The translations under genes and the position numbers were made by a program. From Aphis gossypii (taxonomy: Eukaryota; Arthropoda; Insecta; Hemiptera; Aphididae): a stretch of 64,000 nt of DNA. A model generated the notes under the pieces. The model was not told the origin of the DNA. It ran no database searches and was given only the letters and a program-made list of their open reading frames with translations. Positions 1 to 12,270 of this stretch are shown here, one piece after another (the stretch's first letter is position 1; every line of letters starts with the position of its first letter). The DNA lies in contig NC_065531.1 of NCBI RefSeq assembly GCF_020184175.1, forward strand, positions 36,477,213 to 36,541,212, written 5' to 3'.

Positions 1-1560
1 TATAAACATTAAATTATTATTTTACCCTTGTAGGTTTAAGTTATCAATAATAATAATACTAATAATAATATTGTATAACTTATATTATAGCATCAATTGA
101 CTATTAATAAGTTAAAATTAAATTTATTAATAAATGATTATGTTTACAATTATACTATATTACATAATATTGTTCAATAATTTACATTGTTTTTAACAGT
201 TAACCTTAGTTTTAATATTATATTTCACAGAATTTGTGACACGAATGAACTAAAATAGCTTTTACATTTACAACATTTGATCTAATATTAGTTATACATT
301 GAGTAACTTGAAAAGTTTACATCGGAATTTTTAACAATGGTAAATTTTTGAAGAAAAAAAAGCATGTTATTTTCTATATATTTTACTTTGTCACCCGAAT
401 ATGTAATGCTTATCTTATTGTATACAATGTGATTTTGACAGCGAAGGTAAAATAAATGAATAGTGACTTTTTTATTGGAAAAATCATAATTTTAAAGAAG
501 AATGCTGTTCAGGAAAAAGTTCTAAATGGATTACAGAAGTAGGGTTTTAGAAAAATGACATACATTTTTTTACATTTTTGTTGAAATTCACTCCCATTTA
601 AAATTATTTTGTGGTGATTTTTCATTTTTCATCTTGAAGACAAATGATTACACTTAATCTATAAACTTTACTTTTTTTTATCAAGTTACATAAGTATCAT
701 ATATTTTATATGACATTTAAGGCTAATAATACAAAAACTTTAATTGGGCTCAAGCTATTTACAATTTTAGAATATCCCATTTATGTGTATAAACAACATT
801 TGCAATATTTTTCGCGCTAACATTAATGTATTACAATAATTATTGTAAATACTATTATACCATAACGTAATTTAAGTTTTAGAATATTAATCCATTCACT
901 TGTTAATCATGTTATAGGTATTTATATTTTTTATACGCTATGAAGTTAATGACAAAGTTTTTAAATAAATCTAAATTTTCAAAACATATTTCATTTTAAA
1001 AAATTCACTATATAAATTTAGTTAATAAGTAAAGTATCTGTGCATATTATAGACGTTACTTAAGTATTCTGTTTATTGGTTTAAAAAAAAAAAAATCCAA
1101 ATTTAAGTGTTTTTATGTGCACAAATAATAATTTGAAAAACTCATTTTTTTCTTAAATCATCACATATTATACTTTATAAATTTATAATTTAAACTCTAT
1201 GTTTTAAAAACTAAAATAAGAGTACTTAGAATTTTAAATAAAATATTAGTAAATTATAATAAATATAAAGCTAAAAAATAATATAATAATATCTAGCCAA
1301 AGTATTGCTTAGGTTAAATTGTAATTAATTTAATTTAAGAGGAATTTCACGAGTTCCTAATAGGAATAATTTAATATAATAAAGACTTATAAAAATATAA
1401 TACTCTGTATGAGCAATATGATAATTATAATAATTTTATATAAAATAATTTAATCATTAAACATTGCGATACATTAATAATATTAAACAAACGTTTTTTT
1501 TTTTTTTTTATATATATTATTTACACTAAAAACACTTCAACCTATTATAACGAGTCTTCC
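1..1560. other. AT-rich non-coding stretch
   Basis: No open frame, splice-bounded exon, RNA gene or terminal-repeat element could be supported here. The sequence is dominated by A/T runs and TAAT/ATTA words, with short homopolymers such as the T run just after 1,490. It is best read as intergenic or intronic background. Confidence 0.6.
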
Positions 1561-1717
1561 ATCAATTTCCACAATCTTATTAAAAGATGGACTATAAAAG
1601 AGAATGGATTTATAGTACCTTATGTCGGAAGTCATTGCGTCAACAAATCGTTCAAAAACAATCATAAAATAAAATTCTTATAACGCTGCAGAATAAATGG
1701 AAAATAGTTAGAAACGT

Positions 1718-2080
1718 TTGGTATATATATTCAAAGTTTCAAAAAACAGGCAACCGATCCGGACATCCGGCGTTGTAGGTATAACCGACACAGACTGTTT
1801 GACAGCCGGAAAAATTTATGCCAACACGTCCATACCCTTCCTGACACTTCCGGTGGATCGTTCAAATGAATTATGTATCGCGGTGAGGGGTCGGTCGGTT
1901 ATAACGATAGAGGGACTATCGGTGAAACCGAATCGTTCTTTTTGGTTCGAATTCCTTTACCCCAATACTACACCTGTCACATTAGACAATGTCCAATTCC
2001 CACCTATTTTATATTCATACCTGTTCATCTACCCTATCGTAAAGTATTACCAGAATCATGTTGGACCAAATTTAAACTAA
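1718..2080 (+). CDS. Unrecognised coding-like open frame (partial or decayed)
   Basis: This 120-codon open frame has no ATG at its head (it opens with TTG) and a TAG lies just upstream in frame. It is markedly richer in G+C than its surroundings and uses mixed codons (GCC, CTG, CGG, TCG, GTG), unlike AT-driven chance frames. A possible splice acceptor (AAACAG, 1,743-1,748 region) would make the true start about 1,750. The product would contain ITDTDC, TLPVDRSNELC and NRSFWFEFLYP segments, with no signal peptide, no clear membrane helix and no family that I recognise. The TAA at 2,078-2,080 is followed by an A run but no clear polyadenylation signal. It could be a terminal exon, a fragment of an old mobile element, or an unusually long chance frame. 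Part of it (GGTTCGAATTCC near 1,944) resembles a tRNA B box, so a tRNA-derived repeat is also possible. Confidence 0.3.
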   Translation: MVYIFKVSKNRQPIRTSGVVGITDTDCLTAGKIYANTSIPFLTLPVDRSNELCIAVRGRSVITIEGLSVKPNRSFWFEFLYPNTTPVTLDNVQFPPILYSYLFIYPIVKYYQNHVGPNLN

Positions 2081-2099
2081 AAAAAAATACTGTGAGCCT

Positions 2100-3850
2100 T
2101 TTCATGACTGACAACTGTCCAACATAAATCAGGCGAGTAAAATTTTAATTTTATTTCCAAACAAATACTAGTAATTTATTACGATTGGTTAGATGTTGTA
2201 TTTTTTAAGTACCTTGTGTCCATTTCAAATGATATTTACATTATTTCAGGAGGTTTTCTAGAATCAACTTTTTTTTATAATTACACTACCGACTACAGAA
2301 TATATTATAAAGACCAAAGAACGAAAATAAATAAATACTTATTATGATATATATTTCCCAGATGATACAATTTCGTTTTCTATACACTCAACTTTATTAG
2401 AAAACAAAACAAAATCATATCTGTACAAAAAAAAAATATATGTATAATATATGGAATCACATATTTATATGATCATCAAAATATATAAAAATTATATTAT
2501 TGATTGAAGTGTAATATTTTGTTACAGATTTGATAAATGCGTTGATGATATTTGAATAACAAAATATGGTGAGTATAATATTATATATTATTGAAACAGT
2601 TTGTAAGATAAAACCAAATTCTATAAAAAATATTAAAATTTAAATATTGTTTTATTTTACTTTTCCTTCAATATTACCTATACGATATGTTTTACTATAA
2701 TATACTGTCTATACCAGTTAAAGTGGCACTTTATTTTCTTATTTCATTTATAAAAAAAAGGTTCGTTTGAAACTGACATATTTGGATATATCTACTTTAA
2801 TATTATGATTACAATTAAAGTTTATAAATCTATAAATATGAATTATGTTGTAGAATATTATTGTATGTAAAATTATATAGTATAAAGATTTAACACTTAT
2901 TAAAATGTTGTTGTATTTTAATTTATTAATTAAATTAGCTATTAGCAAAACAAAACGTTACGCTTTAATAAAACACAATTCATTTATTATTTAAATATTT
3001 ACTTTACTAAATATTTAAATTTTCATTCAACCATAAGGATTTTAGTGAAATTATTTAATATTTTACAACAAAAATTGTTTATTCTTTTTTGAATGATTTT
3101 TAGTATTATAAAAAACCGTTATAATAATATACGAGCAGATAGTACTTTATTTACTATTTTTCAATTTTAAAATATTTATAAACACAAATTTGTACGCAGG
3201 AATATACTTAAATACTTAAATGGAAAAAAAAATTAGAAAATGTTCTCAATAAATACAATTTTCTCAAATGAGTTAGGAATAATAAGTACCATAAAGATAT
3301 TTATGTAACACGGCATAGTGGTTATGCAATATGACTACACCAGTGCATTGCAACAAAGGATATTTTTCTTTGATAATAATATCATATTTTAAATATTTAT
3401 TATTTTTTTAAAGTTTTACATTTATTAGTGCTATATTTGCAAGTATTTTTAAAGACATATTTTAAGTTGATATACTGGTATTTTATAAAAGAAAAAATAT
3501 AGCTTAAATTGCAGTCGAATTCAGAAAATCTTAAATTAATATGTTGATTAAATTCATATTCCGGTACAATTTTTTTACATTTTCAAAATTGAATTACGTT
3601 TCGTAGTCGTTATTCCTCTCATGACCCGATATAGATAGTTATTTTATAAAATATAATATAGCTATATTATTATACGACTTCATATTACCAATATTATATA
3701 ATTTATTATTATATTCAGTGATATGGGTGATGTTCGATCATAATATAATATAAAAGGATTATGAGTGTATTCACTTTTCAAAAGCTTATCGTTTGATATA
3801 TAAAAAAAAAACAAATTTAAACCTTTATATGCATAGGTTCATTTTTTTCT
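2100..3850. other. AT-rich non-coding stretch around the 2.5 kb exon candidate
   Basis: Apart from the candidate exon at 2,528-2,568 this interval is low-complexity A/T sequence. The minus-strand frame at 2,748-2,948 encodes only Ile/Asn/Tyr/Lys-rich chance peptide and is not called as a gene. Confidence 0.55.
2528..2568 (+). other. Candidate 41-base exon ending in ATG
   Basis: The segment is bounded by a good acceptor (ATATTTTGTTACAG) and a consensus-quality donor (ATG followed by GTGAGT). All three frames contain stops, so it cannot be an internal coding exon. It does end in an A-rich context ATG exactly at the donor, so it could be a 5' untranslated exon that contributes only the start codon and hands over in phase 0. 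A chance pairing of splice-like sites is the main alternative. Confidence 0.22.
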
Positions 3851-3899
3851 ATCCAGCCAGGGGTTTCGACATTTTTCATATTTGTCAACGTCTATTTAC

Positions 3900-4007
3900 C
3901 ATAAAGTTTGAATTGTTTTGCGTCTTGATAAATACGAAATATATCACATACGTTCGATGTATATAATACAGAAAACAGGGTCACACTTTCACCGGGAGTT
4001 CGTACGA
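3900..4007 (-). CDS. Candidate 108-base internal exon, product unknown
   Basis: On the minus strand a good acceptor (ATACTATAACAG, with a branch-like TACTATAAC) precedes the segment and a GTAAAT donor follows it. It is exactly 36 codons long when both flanking introns are in phase 1. The frame reads through TPGESVTLFSVLYTSNVC and ends FKLYG. The motif GESVTL is reminiscent of immunoglobulin strands, but there is not enough sequence to claim that fold. It lies at the edge of a GC-richer island. The splice phase is compatible with the other minus-strand candidate at 18,592-18,655, which ends with one unpaired codon base. Open frames of this length are not rare by chance. Confidence 0.2.
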
Positions 4008-4104
4008 CTGTTATAGTATAATATGCATGCGCGGTGGCCGTGGTACGTGATCGACCGATGCGAATAATACGTTTATATAGCTGAGTAGTTCTACTTATAT
4101 ATTC

Positions 4105-4126
4105 TATATATATATATATATATATA
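4105..4126. repeat. (TA)11 microsatellite
   Basis: An uninterrupted alternating TA run of 22 bases. It is flanked by ATTC on the left and GAAT on the right, so the whole block is a palindrome able to form a cruciform. Confidence 0.95.
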
Positions 4127-4593
4127 GAATATAATATTATGATATATAATATACGTACAGTGACCCGATACTGTGACCGATCGTATACCAAATACGATCA
4201 TGAACAATAATAACGATAGTTACGACTTTGGAAAGTTTAACGCACGCCGGTGGTGGCGTCGTTGTCAGTGGTAGGCGCAATGCGCGTTATATGGATCGCC
4301 GAAATGTTTTACGGGACACCACTGTATACACGCGAACGGCTCGTGGACTGTATTATAATAATTTAACATAATATAATAACGATAATAATGGTAATAACTC
4401 GTTGGCGGATGCATTTTACGCGTCTTGGGGCGCACCTTTCGCTTAGGCTAACGACCGCACTATAGTAACAGCATGCGTGAACGCCGAGGCTATTCGATTC
4501 TCTGCCAGTGAGACCGGCACGTGGTGACGAAAATACCAAACCTCTGGTTGCGAAAACTTTTTAATAACATCGAGAGGTGTATCAGGGTGAATA

Positions 4594-4605
4594 GGGGGGG
4601 GGGGG
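4594..4605 (+). repeat. G12 homopolymer
   Basis: Twelve consecutive G residues inside strongly AT-rich surroundings. Runs of G this long are rare in this window compared with the common A/T runs. Confidence 0.95.
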
Positions 4606-4749
4606 ATTAACAATATTATTCTATCATAATAATATGACAGAGCATACGCTTTGTGATTGTTTAATAAAAAAAAAATGTTGTTATCAAGTCGTTGAGCTAC
4701 ATAAAAATCATCATAAGAAGATGTATAACTTATAATATAATCCAAAATA

Positions 4750-5500
4750 ATACAAAAATGATGTACAAGTGTGTAGTGAAATAATACGTCTTATTGAATA
4801 GTTTATACACATTGGTAGTAAAATTAATTCTATAGTTATTGCTCCAGTAATTTCAATAATTTTGTGTTTCGAATTACATGGGAACATTTACATATTTTAC
4901 TTTGAATAAATGTAATTTTTTTCATACGTTTTGGAGTTTTTTTTTATCCGATATAGTTTATTTTCAAAAAACAAATTGTGAAATACATATATAGAACAAC
5001 ATAATTTTTTTTTATCCATCATTACACAAAGAATTTATAGTTCTTGCAATAAAATACACCACTTATTATATCATATTATAACTATGTAAAAGGTTCACTA
5101 GCATAAAAACACGTATGAAAACTTAAAGCTTTTTGTATCTGCAATTATATTGTGATGTTAAGGTTTCGTGACTTAAGTATCTTAATACATTATTATATTT
5201 TTTTGTATTAATTATATTTCACTATAAAAACAGTCATTGTGTTTTAAGATAACATTATATAAATATTACATTTATACAATTAAATTTAATAATTTAAGTA
5301 ATAATTTGCATGCTTTGATATTAGATACATTATTTGTGTTATTTAAGTGTTTTGAGTAAAGCAATCACTGAATTGGTTTCATGGAGTGTGGTTGATTTGG
5401 ATAAAATATTGGAAATTTGTATAAGAACGACATTCTGTTGAGATGTATTTTTCCATAATAAAAGAAAACGGCAACTGACAAAAATACTCTTCTCCCCTTT
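4750..5500. other. AT-rich non-coding stretch
   Basis: No gene is supported. The 68-codon minus-strand frame at 5,365-5,571 overlaps the plus-strand exon candidate and is not supported by splice or start context. Confidence 0.5.
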
Positions 5501-5507
5501 TTTTCAG

Positions 5508-5558
5508 GTAACGTAAAGTATTTTCCTATCACTGATTTAGAGCTATTCAATAAACACA
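5508..5558 (+). CDS. Candidate 51-base micro-exon, product unknown
   Basis: The acceptor is the best in the window by eye: a long pyrimidine tract (CTCTTCTCCCCTTTTTTTCAG) directly precedes 5,508. The donor is CACA followed by GTAAGA. Only one frame is open; it starts with two bases of a split codon and reads NVKYFPITDLELFNKH, ending with one base of the next codon. The exon is thus exactly 17 codons with phase-1 introns on both sides. No family is recognised and no neighbour exon is proven. A 51-base segment of this composition is often open by chance, so the call rests on the splice sites. Confidence 0.28.
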
Positions 5559-5739
5559 GTAAGATATACAACGAAATAGTATATTATACCAATCTTAATC
5601 TAATTTAGCTATGAAATCTTCCACTAATACCATATCATATCATATTATAACGTCAGTTATTTTTTTTATTTTTTGTCGTATGTGGTCAAATAAAAAATGT
5701 CACCTAAATATAATATTATATATTAAAGCAGTAGAGAAC

Positions 5740-6110
5740 TTTGGTGGTTGGTATGAATTTGTAATCAAATGTTGTGGTGGTGGTCCCCGCGAGTATAAAC
5801 GAGCGAATATTTCTACGGAATAACTAACACCACACGTATTACAACAATAATAAAAACGTATATTACGCTAAAAGGTCTGACTCGCCAGCCCGTTCGTTCC
5901 CGTGGGGTCGTCTCCTCGACAGGAATGGTGGTGTGGTCTGTCCTGAACAACAAACAACGGTCGCCGTCGGGTCTCCTCTGTATTATATTGCCACGCAAAA
6001 TTAGCAGCCAACTGCCACACACGTGTTAAGTATAATATTATACAGGACGAGTTACCGTGTTTTCCCGTTTTTCACGTAGCTAATACAAAATAACCTAACC
6101 TAACCTCGAT
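5740..6110. other. GC-richer island with telomere-like repeat at its end
   Basis: A block with CpG-rich words (CCCGCGAGTATAAACG, GTTCGTTCCCGTGGGG, GGTCGCCGTCGGG) inside AT-rich DNA. Frames at 5,611-5,823 (+) and 5,813-6,022 (-) cross it but have no domain, signal or splice support. A promoter or conserved regulatory block is plausible but not shown. Confidence 0.4.
6091..6106 (+). repeat. Short interstitial telomere-like repeat (TAACC)3
   Basis: The sequence TAACCTAACCTAACCT is three tandem copies of the complement of TTAGG, the usual arthropod telomere repeat. At 16 bases it may be chance or the scar of a repaired break. Confidence 0.6.
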
Positions 6111-9100
6111 AGTTCTTCCTGTATAAAGTATTTATATTATAATATATCCTCGTATACACATTTACTGAGCCCTGCGTGACATTATACAAACATAATGTCA
6201 ATACCGGTCAAGTCCGGTTAGTAAAATCAAATATTATAATATAATAAACATAATATATATTAAACAAATCACATAGAAGATATTTCTTATTGATATAATA
6301 TATAATATATATTAAATATTATGGTGGTCCTTATTTATATAGGCTTTTTTTTCTTTTTTTTTTCAAGTCTATCCCTCTAGTTCCAATATACGTACAAATA
6401 AAGTATACAAAATGCCATATTGATTGGTTAAGTTTAACTCGTGCCCCAAAGCACTTAAAGTTCAGAATCATGTTTTTCTTCAGAGTAGTATTATTATTAT
6501 TTTTTAGATTTTAATATTTAGTTAATATCTCATTTTAAATACTGCTTATAATTTACTTTATATACCTTATACATTATAAGGTGATATCATTTTCAAAATA
6601 TGTTTTTAGTGGAATAAACATCTATTTGTAATAACCAGTGTATTGCTAGTTTTCCAAATATTGTAGGTTACAAAATCTTGAGGACAAGATGTCGACAAGT
6701 TCAATATATTCAACTCCCTATGGCCTGACCTCGTGGAAGCACCCTAATAGTTTATTTACTATTTATTTATTCGTAATGATAATTCTGATAAAAAAAACTC
6801 AGCAGATTAACGCTCGATAATGGTTTTACATAGAATGACAATTTCTATGTATATTTTATATTGTAAATTGAAAAAATTCATTACATACGTGGTTTTTTTA
6901 AATACAAATTAATTTACACAAACACTACACGTGTTTAAATTAAATATTATATACACTTTACTTTTATAATTTTTATTGAAAACAAAATAACATAGGTTTT
7001 GAGCTACAAAAAAAAAAACAGATATATTTCACACGCACTTTTATTATAAATGTTCAACTTGATTAATTTTAATAAAACGTAAACTGAAACTGCGGATCCA
7101 AAATCGAGAGAATCAATTTCTAATATTAATGTTGCAACTGAGAATACTGTTGGTTATAGAGTTGATAAACCTAATAAGTAAATAAATTATGACTAGTATA
7201 AAAACTTGAACACTATTATAAAATTTCACAACGATCAAAAATTTAATAAGTTTTTGAAGTGAAACTTTTTCTTCTAATGTCACGGCCGAGTGAGTTGTCA
7301 TGTCGGAGAAAATAGGATCAAAACGACAACTAAAACACTCAGGTGTAGTATCGCATTAAGTACGGTTACCATACTATATTAGTGAAGTAACGATACAGTA
7401 TTATTTTTACCATGCTTTCTAGTTCATTTTAATTCAAACTAATCACTATTTTAAACATTTTTATAGTTATAAACATTAACTATACCATTAGTATGTTAGT
7501 ATTATTGATAGGGTTACAAATAAATTATGAATTAAATTAAATTAAATCAATAAAACAATTGTAGGTATTCAAATTTTAAATTGGCTATCATAATTTTATA
7601 CTAATAGCTATTATAAAATAATAAATAAAAAAAAGTAGGTATAGTATTAATAATCCAAATATAAATATAAATTATAATAAAATATTGATGTACGTATTAA
7701 TATGTCATGTTGGATTTTTCCTATTTTTGTTAAATAAATTAATCATATGTAGTAAGTCAGTGTTCAGAAAAAAAAAATATATATTTTCCAGTTTTTGAAA
7801 CTTGCTTAAACTGTCTATTTTATCAATAATATGTGATAATCAAGATTTCTAATTTCTAAATAAAAATAAATAACAACCAATTGTTTAAACTATATTTTTT
7901 TTCAATTTAAACTTGTTTTTATTTAATATACTAATTTAATATTCCAGTTCAAACACGTTTGGCGTGATTAATTTATTTTACGTTTACTAGTGTATTGTTT
8001 ATGGATATATATTTGCATGCATTTTTTTATATACTTTAATAAATAGAGAGAGTGAAAAAAAGTATAATATCGCATTATTTAAAACTAAAATAATTTTTAA
8101 ATAATTTATAGGTATGTTTTTCAATTGTTATTGTATTTTTATTAAGGACTAATATCCTAAAACATTTAAATCACCGTATAAGAACTTTTTATTCATAGAA
8201 GTTTAAGTACAATCAATCCAATGGTTATACAAACATTACATTTCAGTGGATAAATAATTTAAAAAAGTTTAAATGAAAAAAATACGTTTTAATCTCATTA
8301 AAAAATCTCTATTGCGTTATTACATTTCGATTTATATTAAAAGTAAAAACGTTGAAGATATTCTAAGAGATGTGTGAATAAACTCGAAAGTAAATTTTAA
8401 AACAAATTATATAACTTAAATACTTCACATTATCTCGATTAAATTAGCTCAATTTATTGTAACATTTCATAATATAATTATATACTATTCTAATATAAAT
8501 TTTACTAAAATATTATGTAATATAGTAAGTAATTCTACAAACAAAAATATAATAATTTTGATTACTAAACCTATCATCGTGAATAGGATTGTCTATAGTC
8601 ATTTTATCTAATAGAATTAATCAGAATTGAATTGTTACATTCTTGCCAATAATCTCTAGAATAATTTCAAATATCAGCAAATTGTCGTAAAGTTATGGTG
8701 TGTAAACTGTAAAAAAATAAAAATAATAATTGTATTTATGCTAAATACCCATACATTATACTTAAGTACTTGTGTTATTGAAGCCATAAATACAAAAACA
8801 ACAATGTAATTGATAAGTAATATTATATAATAATTATGTATAAGTATATTTAAAAATATAATGCATAGTATATATTTTAAATTCAAATATTTATTTTTTA
8901 CGAAATGTATGATATATTATTATGCACGTATACGATTATGTATATGTTATTAAACACTTATAATATTAAAAACATGTACGTTATATTTATATGTACGACT
9001 TACGTAAATTATAAAACGAATTTTTATAATCTTAGATTTGTATTAACAATACAGATAATTTTAGATAACGTTAAACGTTTTAGTTGATACTAAATAATGT

Positions 9101-9810
9101 ATTATAAACATAAAAACACAAAATTGAAATTAAAACTCCAAATAAGTATACTAATGCTAACTTTTTGTGTTCAATTGCTTATTTTTTTTCTCCCACATCA
9201 ATAAAATACGTGTACCTAGATCCCCAAATAAATACGAGAAATGTGTATTTAGCTTTACCAGGGTGTAGAGATTTTATTAAATTAATAATTTATGGTAGTA
9301 GGTTAGTTAGGGGTTAATTCATGATATTTTTTCATTATAAATTTACAAATTTCTATGATTTATACAGGTAATGCTTGAATTTATGCATAGGTATATTATT
9401 AACTCGGGCCCGGATTTAAATACAAAGTGCATTTTTGAGGGTGTTCTAAAGTCTAAGACAGTTCATACAAGTATATAGTTCTTTTCATATAATAGATACA
9501 TGTATACTTTATAGGATAAACAATTATTTCGCATTTATTTAAATTGTTCTATATTTTTTTATTTTTAAGTATTTTTTAGCGTTGTTAAGTTATTTGATTA
9601 ATTTTTAGTGAATGTATTAATGAATTATACACATTTTTAGTGTAAGTTAAAAATATTTTATTAAGAAATAATATTTTCGTTCTATTTGTTATGATAATTT
9701 TTAAGTAATTTATATAAAATTACAAATTTTAGAGATTTTAAAAAATTTTGTAATAATTCGAACTTCAAATACATATGAAAATAAATTGAACATATTTTTA
9801 ATATTTAACA

Positions 9811-9832
9811 TATATATATATATATATATATA
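9811..9832. repeat. (TA)11 microsatellite
   Basis: Uninterrupted alternating TA run of 22 bases in AT-rich DNA. Confidence 0.95.
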
Positions 9833-9988
9833 CATTATACATCAATAAAGAAAATCTTATTTTTACATTTTCAATCATATTTAATAGGTATATAATTTAT
9901 CAACAATATTTATAAAAATATTGAAACTTGAAAATGTCTATTACCAACTCAAAAAGAGTCAAAATATTTTTTTTTATTATCTACGGTA

Positions 9989-10010
9989 TTTTTTTTTTTT
10001 TTTTTTTTTT
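9989..10010 (+). repeat. T22 homopolymer
   Basis: Twenty-two consecutive T residues. No retroelement body or target duplication could be found next to it, so it is not called as an element tail. Confidence 0.95.
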
Positions 10011-11943
10011 GTTATTAGGTACGACAAAATATTGAAAGTTGTTTTATGATAAATAATAATGTTATTTTATGGATGAATATACAATGTTCTACAAATTCAA
10101 TCGCTGATAAAAAATGTATCTGACTTTTCAATAGACTTTTTTTTTAATATAGGTTGAAAAACTTATGAAGAACTTTGTATTGAACTTTGGTCATTTTGTA
10201 AAGGCATTATATCGTCGAAAATTATTTTTTTTTTGGTTATTTGTAAACAATTTTTTGATTGGTTTTAGAATATTTAAAACCTGTCTCTTTATACTTATTA
10301 GTTATTAAGTGGCTCCACTTAGTAGATATTATATGTATGAAATTCAAAATTAATACATTTGATAGTATTCATAAACATTAAAAATTTTAAAACGATGTAG
10401 ATACTATTGAAATTTAATGCAATTTAATTTCAACTATTCAACAAAACATTTACCATTGTTATAATATTTTTGTAATTTTATTTGTTAATTATCAAACAGT
10501 TATATTTGTGTGTACATTTATAAATTTATAATCAATTGATACTAATTCAAGACCGTGCACGCATATTTAGATTTGAGTTAAATGATTTTAAGTTTGAACA
10601 GAGCAAGTTAATTATATAGTAGCCAACATAACATAAATAAATTTACCAATAACCATAATAACTGACAACCACCAACCATGAGGAAGTCAATAAGAGTTGT
10701 ATTACCTATTAATTTTATTTTTTTGAATTTATATTAAAATATCTTTTAAGGTTATACTCATTTCAGTGTAATATAGGTACAACTATTTTATTTCTTATGT
10801 ACAAATAAAGTTTTCTATTTAATTTAATAAAATCAAGTCGTTGTAATGTCATCATATTATATTCTATAAAAACTCTGGTACGTAATGTGATAGAGTTGTT
10901 TTGGAATTGATATATAATATAAATCCGAAAACTTTTTAAAACTAAATTATAAAATTAAAACTCGATGGAATAAATAAAGTTATAAGTTATACTCTGAATT
11001 AGGTAACTCGCAGACTGCAATATAAATGTCTTAAATTTAATTGTGCATATTAGCTGTGGATTAATTGAATATTTTATTTTATTTGTGAAATAATATCATT
11101 GTAATAAGATAAATGTATAATATGTTTAAACTAATTTACTTTACTTTAATAATTCTATCTTAGAATTATATTAAAATTTTGTTTTCTTTAAAAATAGTTG
11201 TTAAAGTAGATTATTATCAAATTAAACTGATTCTAGTTGTTACTATAGTGATAAAGTTTAAATTCTTTATGATGGTCATAGAAACGTTATTAGTCAGCTA
11301 GTATCAAATGTAAGGTAGTTTTAAAAGATTATTTAATTAAATCACTTAAACCTAATGTCCGTTTTGAATCTATGAGCCGTTTCTCTCTTTTCATTTTCGC
11401 CGAAGAATTATTGTGGTAAAAAGTAATTGAGAATTACGTTTTGATAAATAACAGCAACTTCATTCGGTTTTATTAACTACTTTGTACCATAATAGAATCT
11501 CATGGTGTTAAAAAGTTTTTATTTTAAGTTTTTTTTTTTTTTATTTTTTTTTTAAAGTTCAGTCGTGTTAAAATATTGTTGTTAACAATTTAATAATAAG
11601 CTTTAAGTGTTTCATATCAATAATACTATATGTTCATTTACTAGTATCGTTAGATAAAACAGTAAAGCTGACTGTTAGGTTTATTGATGTTACTTGGTTT
11701 AGGGTTGCAAAAAACAGTGAAATGGAGACTATTTTATCTGTACAAATTAAACATCGAAGAACCTATCAGCACATAGCCAGGACAAGTTGCACTAAATAGG
11801 TTAACAATGGCTGTTGTTTCACGATGATTAGTGATGGATTAGATAATAATTCACTCTTTACATGAGTAATATATAAGTATTTATCAAACGTAAAAAAATA
11901 ATATGATAATAAATATCGATGTCTTCGAAGTGTTTCTGCTTAG

Positions 11944-11997
11944 AAAGCGTTGGTTGCACACGTAGAAAAGATCGGTCAGTTGCACCGTTTGACTTTG
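11944..11997 (+). CDS. Candidate 54-base micro-exon, product unknown
   Basis: A good acceptor (GTGTTTCTGCTTAG) and an acceptable donor (TTTG followed by GTAAAA) bound 54 bases. Two frames are open: the phase-0 frame reads KALVAHVEKIGQLHRLTL and the phase-1 frame reads SVGCTRRKDRSVAPFDF. The segment is GC-richer than its flanks. Which frame is used, if either, cannot be decided here. The phase-0 reading would be compatible with a start in the 2.5 kb candidate and with the exon candidate at 33,191. Confidence 0.2.
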
Positions 11998-12270
11998 GTA
12001 AAACAGTATAAATTGATATTCAGTAGATAGTTGTCCATGGACCGTGGTGGCCAACTGGAATTAATAGTCTAGCCACTCAGTGTAGTTATAGTGCAAGAAT
12101 GCATGTTGCCGTCACACTCAACATAGGAAAATTCATTGCACTCCGATTGCTTTATTTAAAATATAAACTACGTAAAATATATTTCACAACTGTGACAGTA
12201 CTAGTTTTATAAGCCCCGTCATCAAGATATTTACTATTTGTGATTTAAAACTTATATAAAAGCCTTTGAG

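Larger units (their letters stand above)
3860..4740. other. GC-richer island with CpG-containing words
   Basis: Between about 4,000 and 4,560 the sequence is visibly richer in G+C and CpG (for example CGCACGCCGGTGG, GCGCAATGCGCG, TTTACGCGTC) than the kilobases on either side. It holds a (TA)n run at 4,105-4,126 and a G12 run at 4,594-4,605. A minus-strand open frame across 4,443-4,745 includes DTPLDVIKKFSQPEVWYF, but it has no convincing splice sites or start. In insects such islands often mark promoters, first exons or conserved regulatory DNA. No TATA-plus-initiator arrangement could be assigned. Confidence 0.4.
6130..11330. other. Long AT-rich non-coding stretch
   Basis: Contains simple repeats (listed separately) and no supported gene. 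Chance frames at 7,113-7,301 (-), 8,674-8,886 (-) and 8,905-9,087 (+) are dominated by Ile, Tyr, Asn and Phe. A slightly richer patch at 6,660-6,830 keeps one frame open for about 50 codons (MSTSSIYSTPYGLTSWKHP) behind a possible acceptor TATTGTAG, but it has no donor. A patch at 9,405-9,475 (GGGCCCGGATTTAAATAC) may be a mobile-element remnant. Confidence 0.5.

Noticed and set aside
6660..6830. About 50-codon frame starting MSTSSIYSTPYG
   Set aside because: No donor or domain; the second half is A/T-driven hydrophobic sequence.
9405..9475. GGGCCCGGATTTAAATAC patch resembling a hAT end
   Set aside because: No opposite terminus or duplication was found.
9989..10010. T22 run as a possible retroelement tail
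   Set aside because: No pol III boxes, body or target duplication accompany it.
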